NCBI GenBank assembly: GCA_900471485.1
Contig: UCEU01000001.1
Span: forward strand, 62,001-126,000
Length of the DNA: 64,000 nt
Direction of reading: 5' to 3'
DNA from: Hyphomicrobiales bacterium
GTDB taxonomy: Bacteria > Pseudomonadota > Alphaproteobacteria > Rhizobiales > Rhizobiaceae
The notes beneath the pieces are model-generated. The model ran no database searches, was not told where the DNA came from, and saw only the letters and a list, made by a program, of their open reading frames with translations. This document shows, in pieces, positions 1-12,909 of the stretch. Every line of letters begins with the position of its first letter. Within the stretch, counting starts at the first letter, position 1. The position numbers and the translations under genes are program-made.

Positions 1-386
1 TGTTTTATCCTTTCAGCGCGAGTTGCTGCACGATTGTAATACTGTCCGTCAACCTATCGGAGATATTTGATCGGATCAATTGTGTGATTCGTTTTTTCTA
101 GTGCGCAGGTATTTTCAAGCAACACATTGAATTTAGTGCATATATTCGTACGCTAACGATGTGGATGGCACCAAAATCGGGTTGTGCTGCTTATCAACTG
201 GAGGGCGTTATTCGTCTTGCAGCGAGTTCCGTCGAAAACCGGCAATATTGCCGGCGATCGAAAAGCAGTTCCGCGCTCTTTCCCGGCATCATTTCAGACA
301 CGGCCGACGGCGTCGCAGGACAACCGAACAAGGCGTGTCGCTTTGGCCAGAAAACGTCACGGAACTACTTGGACGAATACTGCGCG
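1..386. other. Non-coding left edge
   Basis: No gene is supported here. The first ~160 bases are AT-rich compared with the rest of the window, as expected for a promoter region of a gene lying to the left outside the window. A perfect 16-bp palindrome lies at 239-254. Reading frames across this stretch lack coding character and a ribosome binding site. Confidence 0.6.
239..254. promoter_or_regulatory. Perfect 16-bp palindrome
   Basis: CCGGCAATATTGCCGG reads identically on both strands. It lies downstream of dhaL and upstream of whatever gene lies left of the window, so it may be an operator for that gene. No assignment to a regulator is possible. Confidence 0.35.
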
Positions 387-1028
387 TCAGCGTCGGACGA
401 AGTCGCTAAGGCACGATATCACGATGGTGGCCGAGGCCGCGCCGGGGTCGATATGGCCAAGCGACCGGTCTCCCAGCCGCGCCGAGCGGCCTTTGCTCGC
501 AACCATTTCGCGCGTGGCGTCGCGCCCCTTTTCTGCCGCTGCCAGTGCCGCGTCGTAGCATTCGGCAAGCGGTCGTCCCTCGGCTCCGGCCTGCGCGCAA
601 GCGTCGGCGGCGGGAGCCCAGGCATCCACCATCGTCTTCTCACCCACTTCGGCCTTACCGCGATCCTGGATGCCCTTGGCGAGTGCGGCGAATATGTCGA
701 GCATCTCCTGATCGCCAAGCGAGGCCTTGCCCTTGACCGCGGCGGCCGCGCGCATGAAGGCAGTCGCGTAGAGGGGGCCGGAGGAAGCGCCGACGGCATT
801 CAGAAACGCCTTCGCCGCCGTATTGAGAACGCCGGTCGGATCGGTTGCCGAGGGATCGAGTTCACCGGCTGCCTTCGCGGCGGCGGCAAAGCCGAGTTCC
901 ATGGCGATGCCGTGGTCCGCATCGCCGATCACTCCGTCTAGTTGGCAAAGATCGTCGCGCTCGGCCAACATGCGCTTGGCAATGGTTTGCAAGAGGCGCT
1001 GCAGATCTGAAACGGTAATTTCGCTCAT
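387..1028 (-). CDS. dhaL: Dihydroxyacetone-kinase-type subunit DhaL (nucleotide-binding)
   Basis: A 213-residue DhaL-family domain protein, which carries the nucleotide in two-component dihydroxyacetone-type kinases. The Mg-nucleotide motif GDADHG is present (D31, D36, D38), followed by G80[11 protein letters not shown]. Its ATG overlaps the stop of dhaK by four bases (ATGA), so the two are translationally coupled. Family members phosphorylate dihydroxyacetone or tetruloses such as erythrulose. In this D-apiose locus, L-erythrulose or a related C4 ketose is the likely substrate; that is inference. It is the last gene of the minus-strand operon in this window. Confidence 0.88.
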   Translation of the reverse strand: MSEITVSDLQRLLQTIAKRMLAERDDLCQLDGVIGDADHGIAMELGFAAAAKAAGELDPSATDPTGVLNTAAKAFLNAVGASSGPLYATAFMRAAAAVKGKASLGDQEMLDIFAALAKGIQDRGKAEVGEKTMVDAWAPAADACAQAGAEGRPLAECYDAALAAAEKGRDATREMVASKGRSARLGDRSLGHIDPGAASATIVISCLSDFVRR

Positions 1029-2044
1029 GCAGACACCGTGCCGCTGCGGAACATGGCGCAGTCACAGGGGTGGTCGATAAGGGCCTGCAGCTCGTCGTCC
1101 AGCCGCATCAGGGTGATCGACGCGCCGGCCATCTCCAGCGAGGTGCAGTAGTTGCCCACCAGTGAGGTATGGATCGCGATCCCGGCTTGGTCGAGACGCG
1201 CCTTCAGCCGGCGCATCATGATGTAGAGCTCCATCAACGGCGTGGAGCCGAGCGAGTTGACGAGAACCGCAACGCGTGAGCCCGACGCCATGCCGCTGTC
1301 GGCAAGGATCGTGTCGACGAGTTCATCGGTGACGGCGTCCGCGGACTTCAGCTTCTCGCGCGAAATGCCGGGTTCGCCGTGGATGCCCATGCCGACTTCC
1401 ATCTCGTCCTCGGCGATCTCGAAATTCGGCCGCAGCGTCTGCGGCAGCGAACAGGGCGCGAGCGCCACGCCCATGGTGAAGGTTTCGTCGTTTGCCTTGC
1501 GGGCGATGCGCTCGACCTCGTCGAACGAATACATCAGGTCGCAAGCGGCGCCGGCCGCCTTGAAAATGAAGACGTTGCCGGCCACGCCGCGCCGCTTCTC
1601 CCTCTGGTCGCGGGGTGCGGAAGCGACATCGTCGGTGGTAACGACGGTGCGCACCTCGATATCGTCCATGGCAAGCATTTCCGCCGCCATGTCGAAGTTC
1701 ATCACGTCACCGGCGTAATTGCCGTAGAGGAAGAGAACGCCTGCTCCGCCATCGACGGCCTTGGCGCATTCGATGATCGGATCCGGCGGCGGCGAAGCAA
1801 ACACATTGCCGACCGCGGCCGCATCCGCCAGGCCCTTGCCGACGAAGCCGAGGAAGCTCGGCTCATGGCCCGAGCCGCCGCCGATCACCAGCCCCACCTT
1901 GCCCTTGCGCGGGCCGTGCTTGGCAACGATCGAGCGCGGCGAACCGCTCACGGTCTGCAGATGGTCGGGATGCGCGGCGAGGATGCCCTCAAGCATCTCG
2001 TCGACCGCGGCGGCGCCGTCATTGATGAGCTTCTTCGTCTTCAC
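1025..2044 (-). CDS. dhaK: Dihydroxyacetone-kinase-type subunit DhaK (substrate-binding)
   Basis: A 339-residue DhaK-family protein. It shows the substrate-pocket motif GGGSGHEP (55-62) and MGIHGEPG with H222, the histidine that forms the covalent hemiaminal with the ketone substrate. I chose the GTG at 2044 because GGGAGG lies six bases before it and MKTKKLIND matches the usual DhaK N-terminus; an ATG at 2062 has no such site. It forms a kinase with the overlapping dhaL product. Whether the phosphate donor is ATP or a PTS protein cannot be read from sequence, but no PTS DhaM homologue is nearby, favouring ATP. Confidence 0.9.
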   Translation of the reverse strand: MKTKKLINDGAAAVDEMLEGILAAHPDHLQTVSGSPRSIVAKHGPRKGKVGLVIGGGSGHEPSFLGFVGKGLADAAAVGNVFASPPPDPIIECAKAVDGGAGVLFLYGNYAGDVMNFDMAAEMLAMDDIEVRTVVTTDDVASAPRDQREKRRGVAGNVFIFKAAGAACDLMYSFDEVERIARKANDETFTMGVALAPCSLPQTLRPNFEIAEDEMEVGMGIHGEPGISREKLKSADAVTDELVDTILADSGMASGSRVAVLVNSLGSTPLMELYIMMRRLKARLDQAGIAIHTSLVGNYCTSLEMAGASITLMRLDDELQALIDHPCDCAMFRSGTVSA

Positions 2045-2101
2045 GCCATTCCTCCCTTGCATTCGTATTGGAGGCTATAGCTACGCGTGGACGATGCAAG
2101 G

Positions 2102-3973
2102 TCAATCTGCCAGCGGAACGCCCTTGACTTCATATGGCGACAGCTCAAGCAAGCTCGCGGCGAGCGGCTGGCGGCTGTTCAGGGAACCGAGATCGATCTG
2201 CTGCACGCTCTTCGTCACGTTGATCAGCCACAGCAGCGGCCCGTCGGCGGCATCGACGATGAAAGCCCGCACACGTGAAGCGCTCGACGAACGGCATTCC
2301 GTCCACTCCCGGCCGGCAAGAGCGGCCAGCGTTTTCACGGCCTTGAACAGTGGGCGCTTCTCACCTTCCGGAACCGGCTCATTGCCTTGGGCAATGAGGC
2401 CGAAGGAGCCGGTCAGGGCCGAGAGCGTCAGGCATTCCAATCCGGCATCCAGCACGCTTGCGGCATAGGCCATGGCAAATGCTTCGGCGAACAGACCGTT
2501 GTGGCGCGGATCGGTGTTGGCCATCGGGATGCGGCGGCCATTCGGGTTGTCCATCGTCCGGCTGCCATAGGGGTTCTGGCGCATCGGAATGGTCGAAGGG
2601 CCGATGCGGTAAGGCTTGTCGCCATAGATTGCGCGCACAGAACGGGTGATGAAGGGCAGCGCCTCCAACGTCTGCATGACGCTCAGATCATCGGCCGCAT
2701 GGACGATCGGATTGGTGCAATGGCTGATGAAGGCGAGCGGTGCGGAAGGCACGCGTTTGCGGTTCAGCTCGGTAAAGTAGCTGAGCATCCCGCCGCCGAT
2801 CCTGATGCCCGCGAATGCCTTGTGCGCTGCGGCATAGACATCCTCCAGCGGCGGGCATTCCGGCCAGGCGCTACCCGGAGGCGTCGATTGCCGGTCGACG
2901 GAAGGCGAAATGATGATGGCATCGGGCACGAAGCCGGCATCGCGCATCGCGGCCGCGATGTCCTGCGTCTCTGTGTCGAGCGGGCGCTTGCACGGCAGCG
3001 CGATTTCCAGTGTCGTCGTGCCCTTGTGCAGCTTCGTCACGGCGGCGAAGCGCGCGAAGACGCTGCCGTCATGGCCTGCAGTAGGGTCGAAATGGAAGAG
3101 CAGGTCCTGCGGGCCGATTTCGGCAAGCGTTTCGCCCGCCTCGATCACGGCATCCGCCTCTTCGGGCGTCACGATGATGCCGATCGAAGGAAGCGTTCCG
3201 CGCTTCTCGCCGCGCTCCAGTGATGCCGGAGGCCGTGATGTGTCCGTGGAGGCCCGAGATGCCGTCGCGGATCGCGTGTCGCTGATATCGAGAACGATGC
3301 GCTGGCGCACCGGTTCGCCGGCCGCGATCTGGTAGGGCCATGGCAGCGCCAGCGGGCGAACATAGGTCTTGTAGGAAGCATCCGACCAGTTGCGCTGGTC
3401 CTCCATCTCGAACACGTCGCCTTCCATGCGGCAGCGCGCGGTCACCCCCCGCATCACCGTGTGGGTGATTTCACGCATGTCCTTGAACGGCTGCCACGGC
3501 TCGATCAGGTCGGGGAAGCGCGTTTCGACGCGATTGCCATCGACATGCTCGACGGTAACAGGCGCACCGGCGACGCCGACGATCGGATGGAGAATGCAGA
3601 AGCCGCAGCGGTTCGTTTCGAAGCCTGTCTCAGAGATCGCGTCGGCTTCGAACACCAGAGGCGCATCGGCCGCAGCCGATATCTTCACCCGGATTGAAAG
3701 GTCGGTTTTCTCGGGACCCTGGCAGCGCGCGACGTAGGAGACCGAGAAGGCATCGTCTTTCCGGTCGATCGCCAGTTCGGTAATCTCGGGAGCATAGGTG
3801 CCCCAGTCACGGTCGCGCACAAGATAGGAGACCGCGCGAAGCACCTCGATGCCGTCATAGGTGATGCTGCGAAGATTGCCGTCGGAGAGATCGATCGAAA
3901 GCTTGCCCGATGTCAGACGCTCCGGCAGGCGTTCACTTTCCCGCGTTCCGTAGATCAGGAAGCTGTCGGTCAT
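2102..3973 (-). CDS. apnL: D-apionate lactonase (D-apionolactonase)
   Basis: A 623-residue protein that I recognise as the large lactonase of oxidative D-apiose degradation, hydrolysing D-apionolactone to D-apionate. It has no signal peptide, so it is cytoplasmic. The start at 3973 overlaps the apsD stop (ATGA); an in-frame reading 59 codons further upstream is only apsD antiframe sequence rich in Arg. Assignment rests on overall likeness plus strict context: it follows D-apiose dehydrogenase, the enzyme making its lactone substrate, and shares a locus with apnO, oiaK and oiaX. I cannot point to catalytic residues. Confidence 0.8.
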   Translation of the reverse strand: MTDSFLIYGTRESERLPERLTSGKLSIDLSDGNLRSITYDGIEVLRAVSYLVRDRDWGTYAPEITELAIDRKDDAFSVSYVARCQGPEKTDLSIRVKISAAADAPLVFEADAISETGFETNRCGFCILHPIVGVAGAPVTVEHVDGNRVETRFPDLIEPWQPFKDMREITHTVMRGVTARCRMEGDVFEMEDQRNWSDASYKTYVRPLALPWPYQIAAGEPVRQRIVLDISDTRSATASRASTDTSRPPASLERGEKRGTLPSIGIIVTPEEADAVIEAGETLAEIGPQDLLFHFDPTAGHDGSVFARFAAVTKLHKGTTTLEIALPCKRPLDTETQDIAAAMRDAGFVPDAIIISPSVDRQSTPPGSAWPECPPLEDVYAAAHKAFAGIRIGGGMLSYFTELNRKRVPSAPLAFISHCTNPIVHAADDLSVMQTLEALPFITRSVRAIYGDKPYRIGPSTIPMRQNPYGSRTMDNPNGRRIPMANTDPRHNGLFAEAFAMAYAASVLDAGLECLTLSALTGSFGLIAQGNEPVPEGEKRPLFKAVKTLAALAGREWTECRSSSASRVRAFIVDAADGPLLWLINVTKSVQQIDLGSLNSRQPLAASLLELSPYEVKGVPLAD

Positions 3974-5004
3974 CGCAGCATCGCCTCGACATCCACGGTC
4001 TGGCCGCTGGCCGCGCTGTCGTAGGCCGCTTCCACCAGGGCGAATGTCTTGAGGTTGTCGGCGCCGGAAGTCGAGGTTTCGCTGCCGGCGGCAAGGCTGT
4101 CGGCCCAGTGTTGCTGGATCGCGAAGACGCTTTCCTGGATGTTGTGCCAAGGGCGCGAGGCCCAGGAGAGAAGCTTGGGCGAGACGTCGGTAACCGTGGT
4201 GCCTTCCGGCCCCGTTACCTCGAGACGATAACCCTGCGACAAGCGAATGCTGCCCTTGGTGCCATCGAGCTCGATCAGGGTCTCGGGGAAGGGCTCGGTC
4301 GAGAGCTTCGAGGCGTAGCTGACGTCGACGATCGACGTCGCGCCGCTCTCGTGATCGAGCAGCATGGTCGCCACGTCCTCGCCCTTGATCTTGGGATTGA
4401 CCCGCTTGGTGCGGGCGCTGAGCTGGCGCACGTCGCCCATGATGTAGCGGGCGATATCCAGCGTGTGGATGCCTAGGTCCTCGATGATGAAGCGCTCGCC
4501 CTCGGCCAGATAAGGCTGGCCGGAGAAGACGTCGTAGCCGGAGCGAAAGGAGAAGCGTGCCCAGAAGGGCTCGCCGATCACGCCCGCTTCCAGCACCTTC
4601 TTCACTTCCTGGATCGGCGTCTGCCAGCGGAAGTTTTCGTGCACCATCAGCGGCACGCCGGCCTCGGCGCAGGTCTTCACCATCGACTTGGCGTCATCAA
4701 GCGTCTTGGCGAACGGCTTCTGGCAGATCGCCGGCACCTTGTGGGCAGCGGCCATTTCCACCAGCGCGCGGTGGCTCTGGACGGTCGTGGCGATATCCAC
4801 GAAGTCGAAGCCGCCATCCGCGAACATTGCGGCGGCATCGCTGTAGCGGCGCTCGATACCGAACTGGTCGCCGACGATCCGAAGCCGTTCCGGATCGCGG
4901 TCGCAGATCGCCACGATCCGGGCGCCCGGCACATCCTGCCAAGCGTGCATCTGGTTGATTGCGAAGAAGCCGCAGCCGATGAGAGCGCCGTTCAGTTCCG
5001 CCAT
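3970..5004 (-). CDS. apsD: D-apiose dehydrogenase, Gfo/Idh/MocA family
   Basis: A 344-residue Gfo/Idh/MocA oxidoreductase with the Rossmann motif G10-C-G12-F-F-A near the N-terminus and the family's catalytic lysine in the QKP motif (K96; EKP in most members). In the D-apiose pathway this enzyme oxidises D-apiose to D-apionolactone with NAD. The ATG at 5004 begins MAELNGALIG, which places the nucleotide motif correctly; the open frame upstream is permease antisense. It lies two bases from the permease stop and overlaps apnL by four bases. Identity as apiose rather than another aldose dehydrogenase rests on the neighbours. Confidence 0.8.
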   Translation of the reverse strand: MAELNGALIGCGFFAINQMHAWQDVPGARIVAICDRDPERLRIVGDQFGIERRYSDAAAMFADGGFDFVDIATTVQSHRALVEMAAAHKVPAICQKPFAKTLDDAKSMVKTCAEAGVPLMVHENFRWQTPIQEVKKVLEAGVIGEPFWARFSFRSGYDVFSGQPYLAEGERFIIEDLGIHTLDIARYIMGDVRQLSARTKRVNPKIKGEDVATMLLDHESGATSIVDVSYASKLSTEPFPETLIELDGTKGSIRLSQGYRLEVTGPEGTTVTDVSPKLLSWASRPWHNIQESVFAIQQHWADSLAAGSETSTSGADNLKTFALVEAAYDSAASGQTVDVEAMLR

Positions 5005-5006
5005 TC

Positions 5007-6067
5007 TTAGCCTGCCTTTGCCATTTGCATGAGAGTCACGCGCTGCTGAAGCCGGCGCTGAGCCTGGTCGACGACAACCGCGATGATGATGACCAGTCCC
5101 TTGATGACCATCTGCCAGAAGGATGAAACACCCATCATGACGAGTCCATCGGAAAGAATGCCGATGACGAAAGCGCCGATGATGGTGCCGCCGATCGTGC
5201 CGCGCCCGCCCGACATCGAGGTTCCGCCGAGCACGGCCGCCGCAATGGCGTTGAGTTCGAAGCTTTCGCCGGTCGCCGGGTGAGACGCCATCAGCTCCGA
5301 CGAGATGACGATGCCCACGATGGCAGCGCACAGGCCCGAGAACATGTAGACGAAAATCTTTACGACATCGACGCGGATGCCCGACATGCGTGCCGCGCGC
5401 TCATTGCCGCCGACGGCGAAGATATGGCGGCCGATCGGCGTGGATCGCGCCACATAGGCGGCGATCAGCGCAAGCGCGATGAGAATCCAGATCGATACCG
5501 GCAGGCCGAGCATGCGGCCGGCGCCGAAGACGTCGAAGCCCGTCGTCGCATATTCCGGCCGACCGACGAGATTGGGGAAGGTCTGGCCGTCCGACGACAG
5601 CAGCGCGAGGCCGCGGGCGATGTAGAGCGTTCCGAGCGTCGCGATGAAGGGCGCGACGTTGAGCTTGGTGATCAACAGGCCGTTGATCAGGCCGATCGCC
5701 AGACCCACAGCCAGCGTGATCAGGATGATCTCGTAGATGTTGAAGAAAACGGTGTAGCCGATCGGCAGTTCGACCCCGTTCAGGATCAACGCGCCGGCCA
5801 CCATGCCGCACAGCCCGACGATCGAGCCGACCGAAAGGTCGATGCCGCCGGTGATGATGACGAAGGTCATGCCCATGGCGAGGAAGGCGTTGAGCGCGAC
5901 GTGCTTCGACATCAGGATCATGTTCGCCGTCGACGTGAAGTTCGGTGCGAAGATCGCGAAGAAGATGATCACGGCGAACAGCGCGATGAACGTCCTGAGC
6001 TTCATCAGAGTCAGGAGAATGGAACCGTTCGACCGCTTGGCGCCGAAAGTGGAAGATGTGTCCGCCG

Positions 6068-6071
<4 letters not shown>
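5007..6071 (-). CDS. Sugar ABC transporter permease (RbsC type), probably D-apiose
   Basis: A 354-residue inner-membrane protein of the ribose/xylose permease family (BPD_transp_2). Around ten hydrophobic segments are visible, with the family signatures GGIDLSVGS (near residue 116) and GGTSMSGGRG in the C-terminal third. It pairs with the RbsA-type ATPase next door (ATGA overlap at 6068-6071) and the periplasmic protein at 8338-9279. RbsC-class permeases form the channel for monosaccharides; location inside the apiose operon makes D-apiose the expected cargo. Confidence 0.9.
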
Positions 6072-7608
<1,537 letters not shown>

Positions 7609-7612
<4 letters not shown>

Positions 7613-8253
7613 GGCTCGACCGTCAGTTCGGCTGGGGTGATGAGCGGGAGCTGTCCCGAAGACGGAAGCGGGAACGCGCCGACGACCTTGACCGTCTTGC
7701 CGTTCAGTCCGTCGCGGGGCAGGGCCGCCAGCAGCGATGTGTTGATCTTCTCGTTGAACGCCTTGCCGAACTGCGCCCACTCGATCTGGTTCTTGAACTC
7801 GTTGAAATTGACGAACTCCAGCGTGTCGCGCAGCGCCGTGCCGCGGATGGCCGGGCCGATCTGCACCTTGGCATCGGCCTTGCCGTCGCCATCGGCATCG
7901 ACATCGATCGTGGCCGCGCGCGAGGCGGTGTCGGCCGCGACGACCTTGCCGCTGAGCTTGACCGCATAGGTCCAGGGCGCGCTCGCCTGTTTGCGGGTGT
8001 TGCCGTACTTGGCGCCGGCTTCATCGCCGCTGGAAGCGGCAAGTGCTGCGACATCCTTGAGCTCGCCGGCACGCTGCTGCAGGTAGGGGATCGCCTGCGG
8101 CTGCCAGATGGCCTCGACTTTCGCCAAGGGATCGAAAGCGCTCTTGGCGGTCTCGGCCGCCTTTTCTTCCGCCGTCGGTGTCTTGATGATCTTGCAACCC
8201 GGCAGCGCCAGGGCAAGCATTGCGATCACGACCGCGCCTTTGACCTTCGCCAT
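7609..8253 (-). CDS. DUF2291 periplasmic lipoprotein, transporter accessory
   Basis: A 214-residue protein with a short hydrophobic leader ending in the lipobox LPGC (C20), so it should be a lipoprotein. The rest resembles DUF2291, a family seen beside RbsABC-type sugar transporters. I start it at ATG 8253; the TTG one codon earlier is possible. It is wedged between the binding-protein gene and the ATPase, overlapping the latter by four bases, which implies co-translation with the transporter. Its biochemical role is unknown; helping load substrate or anchoring the binding protein are guesses. Confidence 0.75.
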
Positions 8254-8289
8254 CAACGAAGCTCCAATCTGTATGAAATAGGATATGGA

Positions 8290-8319
8290 ACGTAGAGCAC
8301 GGATAGCCGCGCCCTACGT
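8290..8319. promoter_or_regulatory. Stem-loop between binding-protein gene and lipoprotein gene
   Basis: ACGTAG at 8290-8295 pairs with CTACGT at 8314-8319. On the minus-strand transcript it falls just after the binding-protein stop codon, the usual place for a structure that protects or separates the highly expressed binding-protein mRNA from the rest of the operon. There is no U-run, so full termination is unlikely. Confidence 0.45.
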
Positions 8320-8337
8320 CATTGGCCTGGACTGCGC

Positions 8338-10186
<1,849 letters not shown>

Positions 10187-10223
10187 GTTTCCTCACCTCT
10201 TGGTTTGAACATCTGTTAGCTTG

Positions 10224-10238
10224 ACTGGTATGATGAGT
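10224..10238. promoter_or_regulatory. Candidate FadR/GntR operator upstream of apnO
   Basis: ACTGGTATGATGAGT matches 14 of 15 bases of the sequence at 12963-12977 in the oiaX/gntR divergent promoter. It is 38 bases upstream of the apnO start. Two copies before two separate transcription starts of one pathway fit binding by the local GntR protein. Confidence 0.6.
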
Positions 10239-10314
10239 CAATCACCATCCCAATGAGTGACGCTTTACTGTTGAGATCGACAGGGCCGACCTCTGCTGAA
10301 CCGAAAGCGCACGG

Positions 10315-11649
10315 TCAGCTTTTTCTTCCATCGCGAATTTGCGCGAAGTATCCATCGGTTCCGACCTGCCCGCCCTTCAGAGCGATCTGCAGGCCGTTGG
10401 TCGGTTCGTAGCTTCCATGCGCGGTGCAGAGCGGCGAGCCCGGCGTCTGCGGCAGCGGAAGCAATGTGGTCAGCGCATCGACGCGCAGTTCCTTCAGCGC
10501 GTGGCTCGATGTGTCGCCGCCGGCAATGACCGCGCGGGTAAGCCTTTCTTCCTCGACAAGGCGGCGCAGGATCGTGCCCAGCGCCGAGCCCAGCTTGTGG
10601 CGGGCGCCGGGAATGCGGTCGATATCGGTGCCGCGGTCGGCAGAAGGGCCGAGCGCGGTATGCAGGATGACACTTCTGCCGTTCTTCAGCCGCTTCACGC
10701 CTTCGGCGATCGCGGTTTCGATGGCACTGTCGGCGTTCTCGCCAACTACCTCGAGCGGATCGAGGGCAATGCCGTCGAAGCCGTTTTCGGTCGCGTTGCG
10801 GATCTGGCGTTCCGTCGTCGGCGAGACGCTGCCGGAGACGACCGCGAGACGGTCGACCTTGCCCGGCGAGGCGAATTCCGGCTTGGCTTCGAGCAGGCCT
10901 TCGCTCTTCCATGCCTGCAGCAGCGCATATTCGAGGCCGGAGGAGCCCGCCGTGAAGAGCCCGCCGTCGCGACGCAGGCGCCAGAGCTGGCGCCCGGCCT
11001 CTGCCTGAGAGCCGGCGCTATCGACGTCCAGAAGAACAACGCCCGGCGTGCTTTCGACGATGCGGTCGATACGCGCGTCGGCATCCGGGGCGGCCAGAGC
11101 GACGAGATCGGCAAGGCCGACCGGCAGGGATGTCTGCTTGGCGAGGTGCAGGGTAAGATCCGCCTCGCTCATCGGTGTCACCGGATGGCGGCTCATGACT
11201 GGATGGCGGTCGATGCGGTAGACGCGATCCTGATAGGCGGCGAAGAGGTTGCCGAAGGCCGTGTAGCGCTTCAGCTGCGGCGCGCCGACGATGACGGGCA
11301 CGACGGGCTGACCGAACAGCGCCTTGCCGATATCGATCGCCTTGCCGATGCTGCCGATATCGGGGCTGGAATCGAAGGTCGAGCAGACCTTGTAGTGGCA
11401 GATCGCCGCGTCGCGTTCCTTCAGCCATGCGTAGATAGCGGGCAGGTGCTCGTCCATCCATGCCGGCGTCTCGCTGCGGCTGGTGCCGGCGATGCCGAAG
11501 GCGCGGTAGTCGGCGAAGCGCGCGGTGGTCGCGGCACTCGGAACGCCGAGAAACAGTACGGTCGGGACGCCGTTGGAAGACAGGGCCTCCATGACGTCGG
11601 CCGAGCCGGTGAAATCATCACCGTAATAGGTCAGGAGTGGCTTGGTCAT
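10315..11649 (-). CDS. oiaK: 3-oxo-isoapionate kinase (DUF1537 / four-carbon acid sugar kinase family)
   Basis: A 444-residue DUF1537 kinase. The N-terminal substrate domain opens with the hallmark GDDFTGSADV (10-19); the C-terminal nucleotide domain carries AGGDTSSHAL and later GSYEPTNGL and KGGQVG. In oxidative D-apiose degradation it phosphorylates 3-oxo-isoapionate to the 4-phosphate. It is three bases downstream of oiaX, the decarboxylase that uses its product, and that pairing is what separates it from tetronate kinases of the same family. Confidence 0.85.
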   Translation of the reverse strand: MTKPLLTYYGDDFTGSADVMEALSSNGVPTVLFLGVPSAATTARFADYRAFGIAGTSRSETPAWMDEHLPAIYAWLKERDAAICHYKVCSTFDSSPDIGSIGKAIDIGKALFGQPVVPVIVGAPQLKRYTAFGNLFAAYQDRVYRIDRHPVMSRHPVTPMSEADLTLHLAKQTSLPVGLADLVALAAPDADARIDRIVESTPGVVLLDVDSAGSQAEAGRQLWRLRRDGGLFTAGSSGLEYALLQAWKSEGLLEAKPEFASPGKVDRLAVVSGSVSPTTERQIRNATENGFDGIALDPLEVVGENADSAIETAIAEGVKRLKNGRSVILHTALGPSADRGTDIDRIPGARHKLGSALGTILRRLVEEERLTRAVIAGGDTSSHALKELRVDALTTLLPLPQTPGSPLCTAHGSYEPTNGLQIALKGGQVGTDGYFAQIRDGRKS

Positions 11650-11652
11650 GTC

Positions 11653-12909
11653 TCAGCCCGCCTTCCCGTCGCCGAACTTCGCGATCGAGGCCGCGAGCTC
11701 CGGGTGATCCTTGGCGTATTCGTCGAGCGGGATGTCCTTGACCGCGGCCTGCCAGGCCTGCTGCACGGCGCGAACGCCTGCCGCCGGTCCGCCGGGATGG
11801 CTGACGATGCCGCCGCCGCAGAGATAGAGAAGGTCTGTCGTCCGGCCGGTGCGCTGGTAGGTCTCCGGCGCCTGGCCGCCCCACTGGCCGGACCCGGCCA
11901 CGGGAAGCGGGCAATCCGCCTTGCTGAACAGCGGCGTGCTGACGGCCTTGAAGGATTCGACGAAGCTGTCGTCCGGTTCCCAATACTTGATGCGGATGCC
12001 GTTGATCTGGAACTGGTCGACGCCGAGCAGGCGCCAGAACTGCTGGTAGACCTTGAAGTCGAGGCCTGCGCCCGGATCGCGGGTCAGGATGTCCCAACCG
12101 TTGCGGTGCGCGTGCAGAACGAGGCCCGAGCGCTTGCGCAGGAAGCTCATGCCGCCGAAGCCGATCGAATTGATGTTGACGACGGCGCAGTTGCCGCCGG
12201 CCTTCAGCACCAGATCGTGGTTGCGCATCATCTCGTCGGGATCGGCATGCGAGATGCCGAAGGCGTACATCACCTTCTTTCCGGTCTTCTGCTCGTGATC
12301 GAGGATTAGCGGCATGATCGCCTCGACGCGCTCCTTGAGCGGCGAATAGGCCGGGCTCATCAGCTTCTCGTCGTCCTTGATGAAATCGACGCCGGACTCG
12401 ATCAGTTCACCGACCAGCGCGGCCGTCTCGAGCGGGCGAAGGCCGAGCGCCGGCTTGACGATGGTGCCGATGATCGGGCGTTCCTCGACGCCGGTGAGGC
12501 GACGCGTACCCGGCAGGCCGAACTGCGGGCCGGGATGAGCGGAGGCAAACGCTTCCGGCAGCTTCATGTCGACGATGCGGATGCCCGTCATGCCCTTGAT
12601 CGAATAGACGCCGCCGATGGCGATCGTCATCAGGGCGGAAAGATCGGTGCCGATGGCGTCGAGCGGGAAGGCGATGTCCACGTCGGCGCGCTTGATGCGG
12701 CCCGGACCGGGAGCCGTCTCCGGCCAGGTCGGATAGTCGGCGGACGGAAGGTGGCGAATGTCGAGCACGCGGGCGGCGACACGCGCCTTCAGCTCTTCCG
12801 TCTCGCCGGGAACCGGCACGAACGTGCCCGTCGACTGGTCGCTGGCGATCTTGGCAGCCATGGCCTCGATGCTGCCCGATGTCTCGATGCGGTAGGTCAA
12901 CGTGATCAT
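11653..12909 (-). CDS. oiaX: RuBisCO-like 3-oxo-isoapionate-4-phosphate decarboxylase
   Basis: A 418-residue RuBisCO-like protein. Conserved active-site elements are visible: K152 in KPALGL, the carbamylation lysine K178 with metal ligands D180 and E181 in FIKDDE, HAHRNG (266-271), and the phosphate loop CGGGIVSHPGG (364-374). It differs from true RuBisCO across loop 6. In the apiose pathway OiaX decarboxylates 3-oxo-isoapionate 4-phosphate, giving L-erythrulose 1-phosphate. It is the first gene of the minus-strand operon, divergent from the GntR regulator. It is not a CO2-fixing enzyme. Confidence 0.88.
   Translation of the reverse strand: MITLTYRIETSGSIEAMAAKIASDQSTGTFVPVPGETEELKARVAARVLDIRHLPSADYPTWPETAPGPGRIKRADVDIAFPLDAIGTDLSALMTIAIGGVYSIKGMTGIRIVDMKLPEAFASAHPGPQFGLPGTRRLTGVEERPIIGTIVKPALGLRPLETAALVGELIESGVDFIKDDEKLMSPAYSPLKERVEAIMPLILDHEQKTGKKVMYAFGISHADPDEMMRNHDLVLKAGGNCAVVNINSIGFGGMSFLRKRSGLVLHAHRNGWDILTRDPGAGLDFKVYQQFWRLLGVDQFQINGIRIKYWEPDDSFVESFKAVSTPLFSKADCPLPVAGSGQWGGQAPETYQRTGRTTDLLYLCGGGIVSHPGGPAAGVRAVQQAWQAAVKDIPLDEYAKDHPELAASIAKFGDGKAG

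Noticed and set aside
10339..12309. 656-codon plus-strand frame opposite oiaK and oiaX
   Set aside because: It spans two well-supported minus-strand genes and their junction and has no family resemblance.
11653..12909. True CO2-fixing RuBisCO
   Set aside because: Motifs outside the core differ, no small subunit or phosphoribulokinase is present, and it is three bases from a 3-oxo-isoapionate kinase; a RuBisCO-like decarboxylase fits better.
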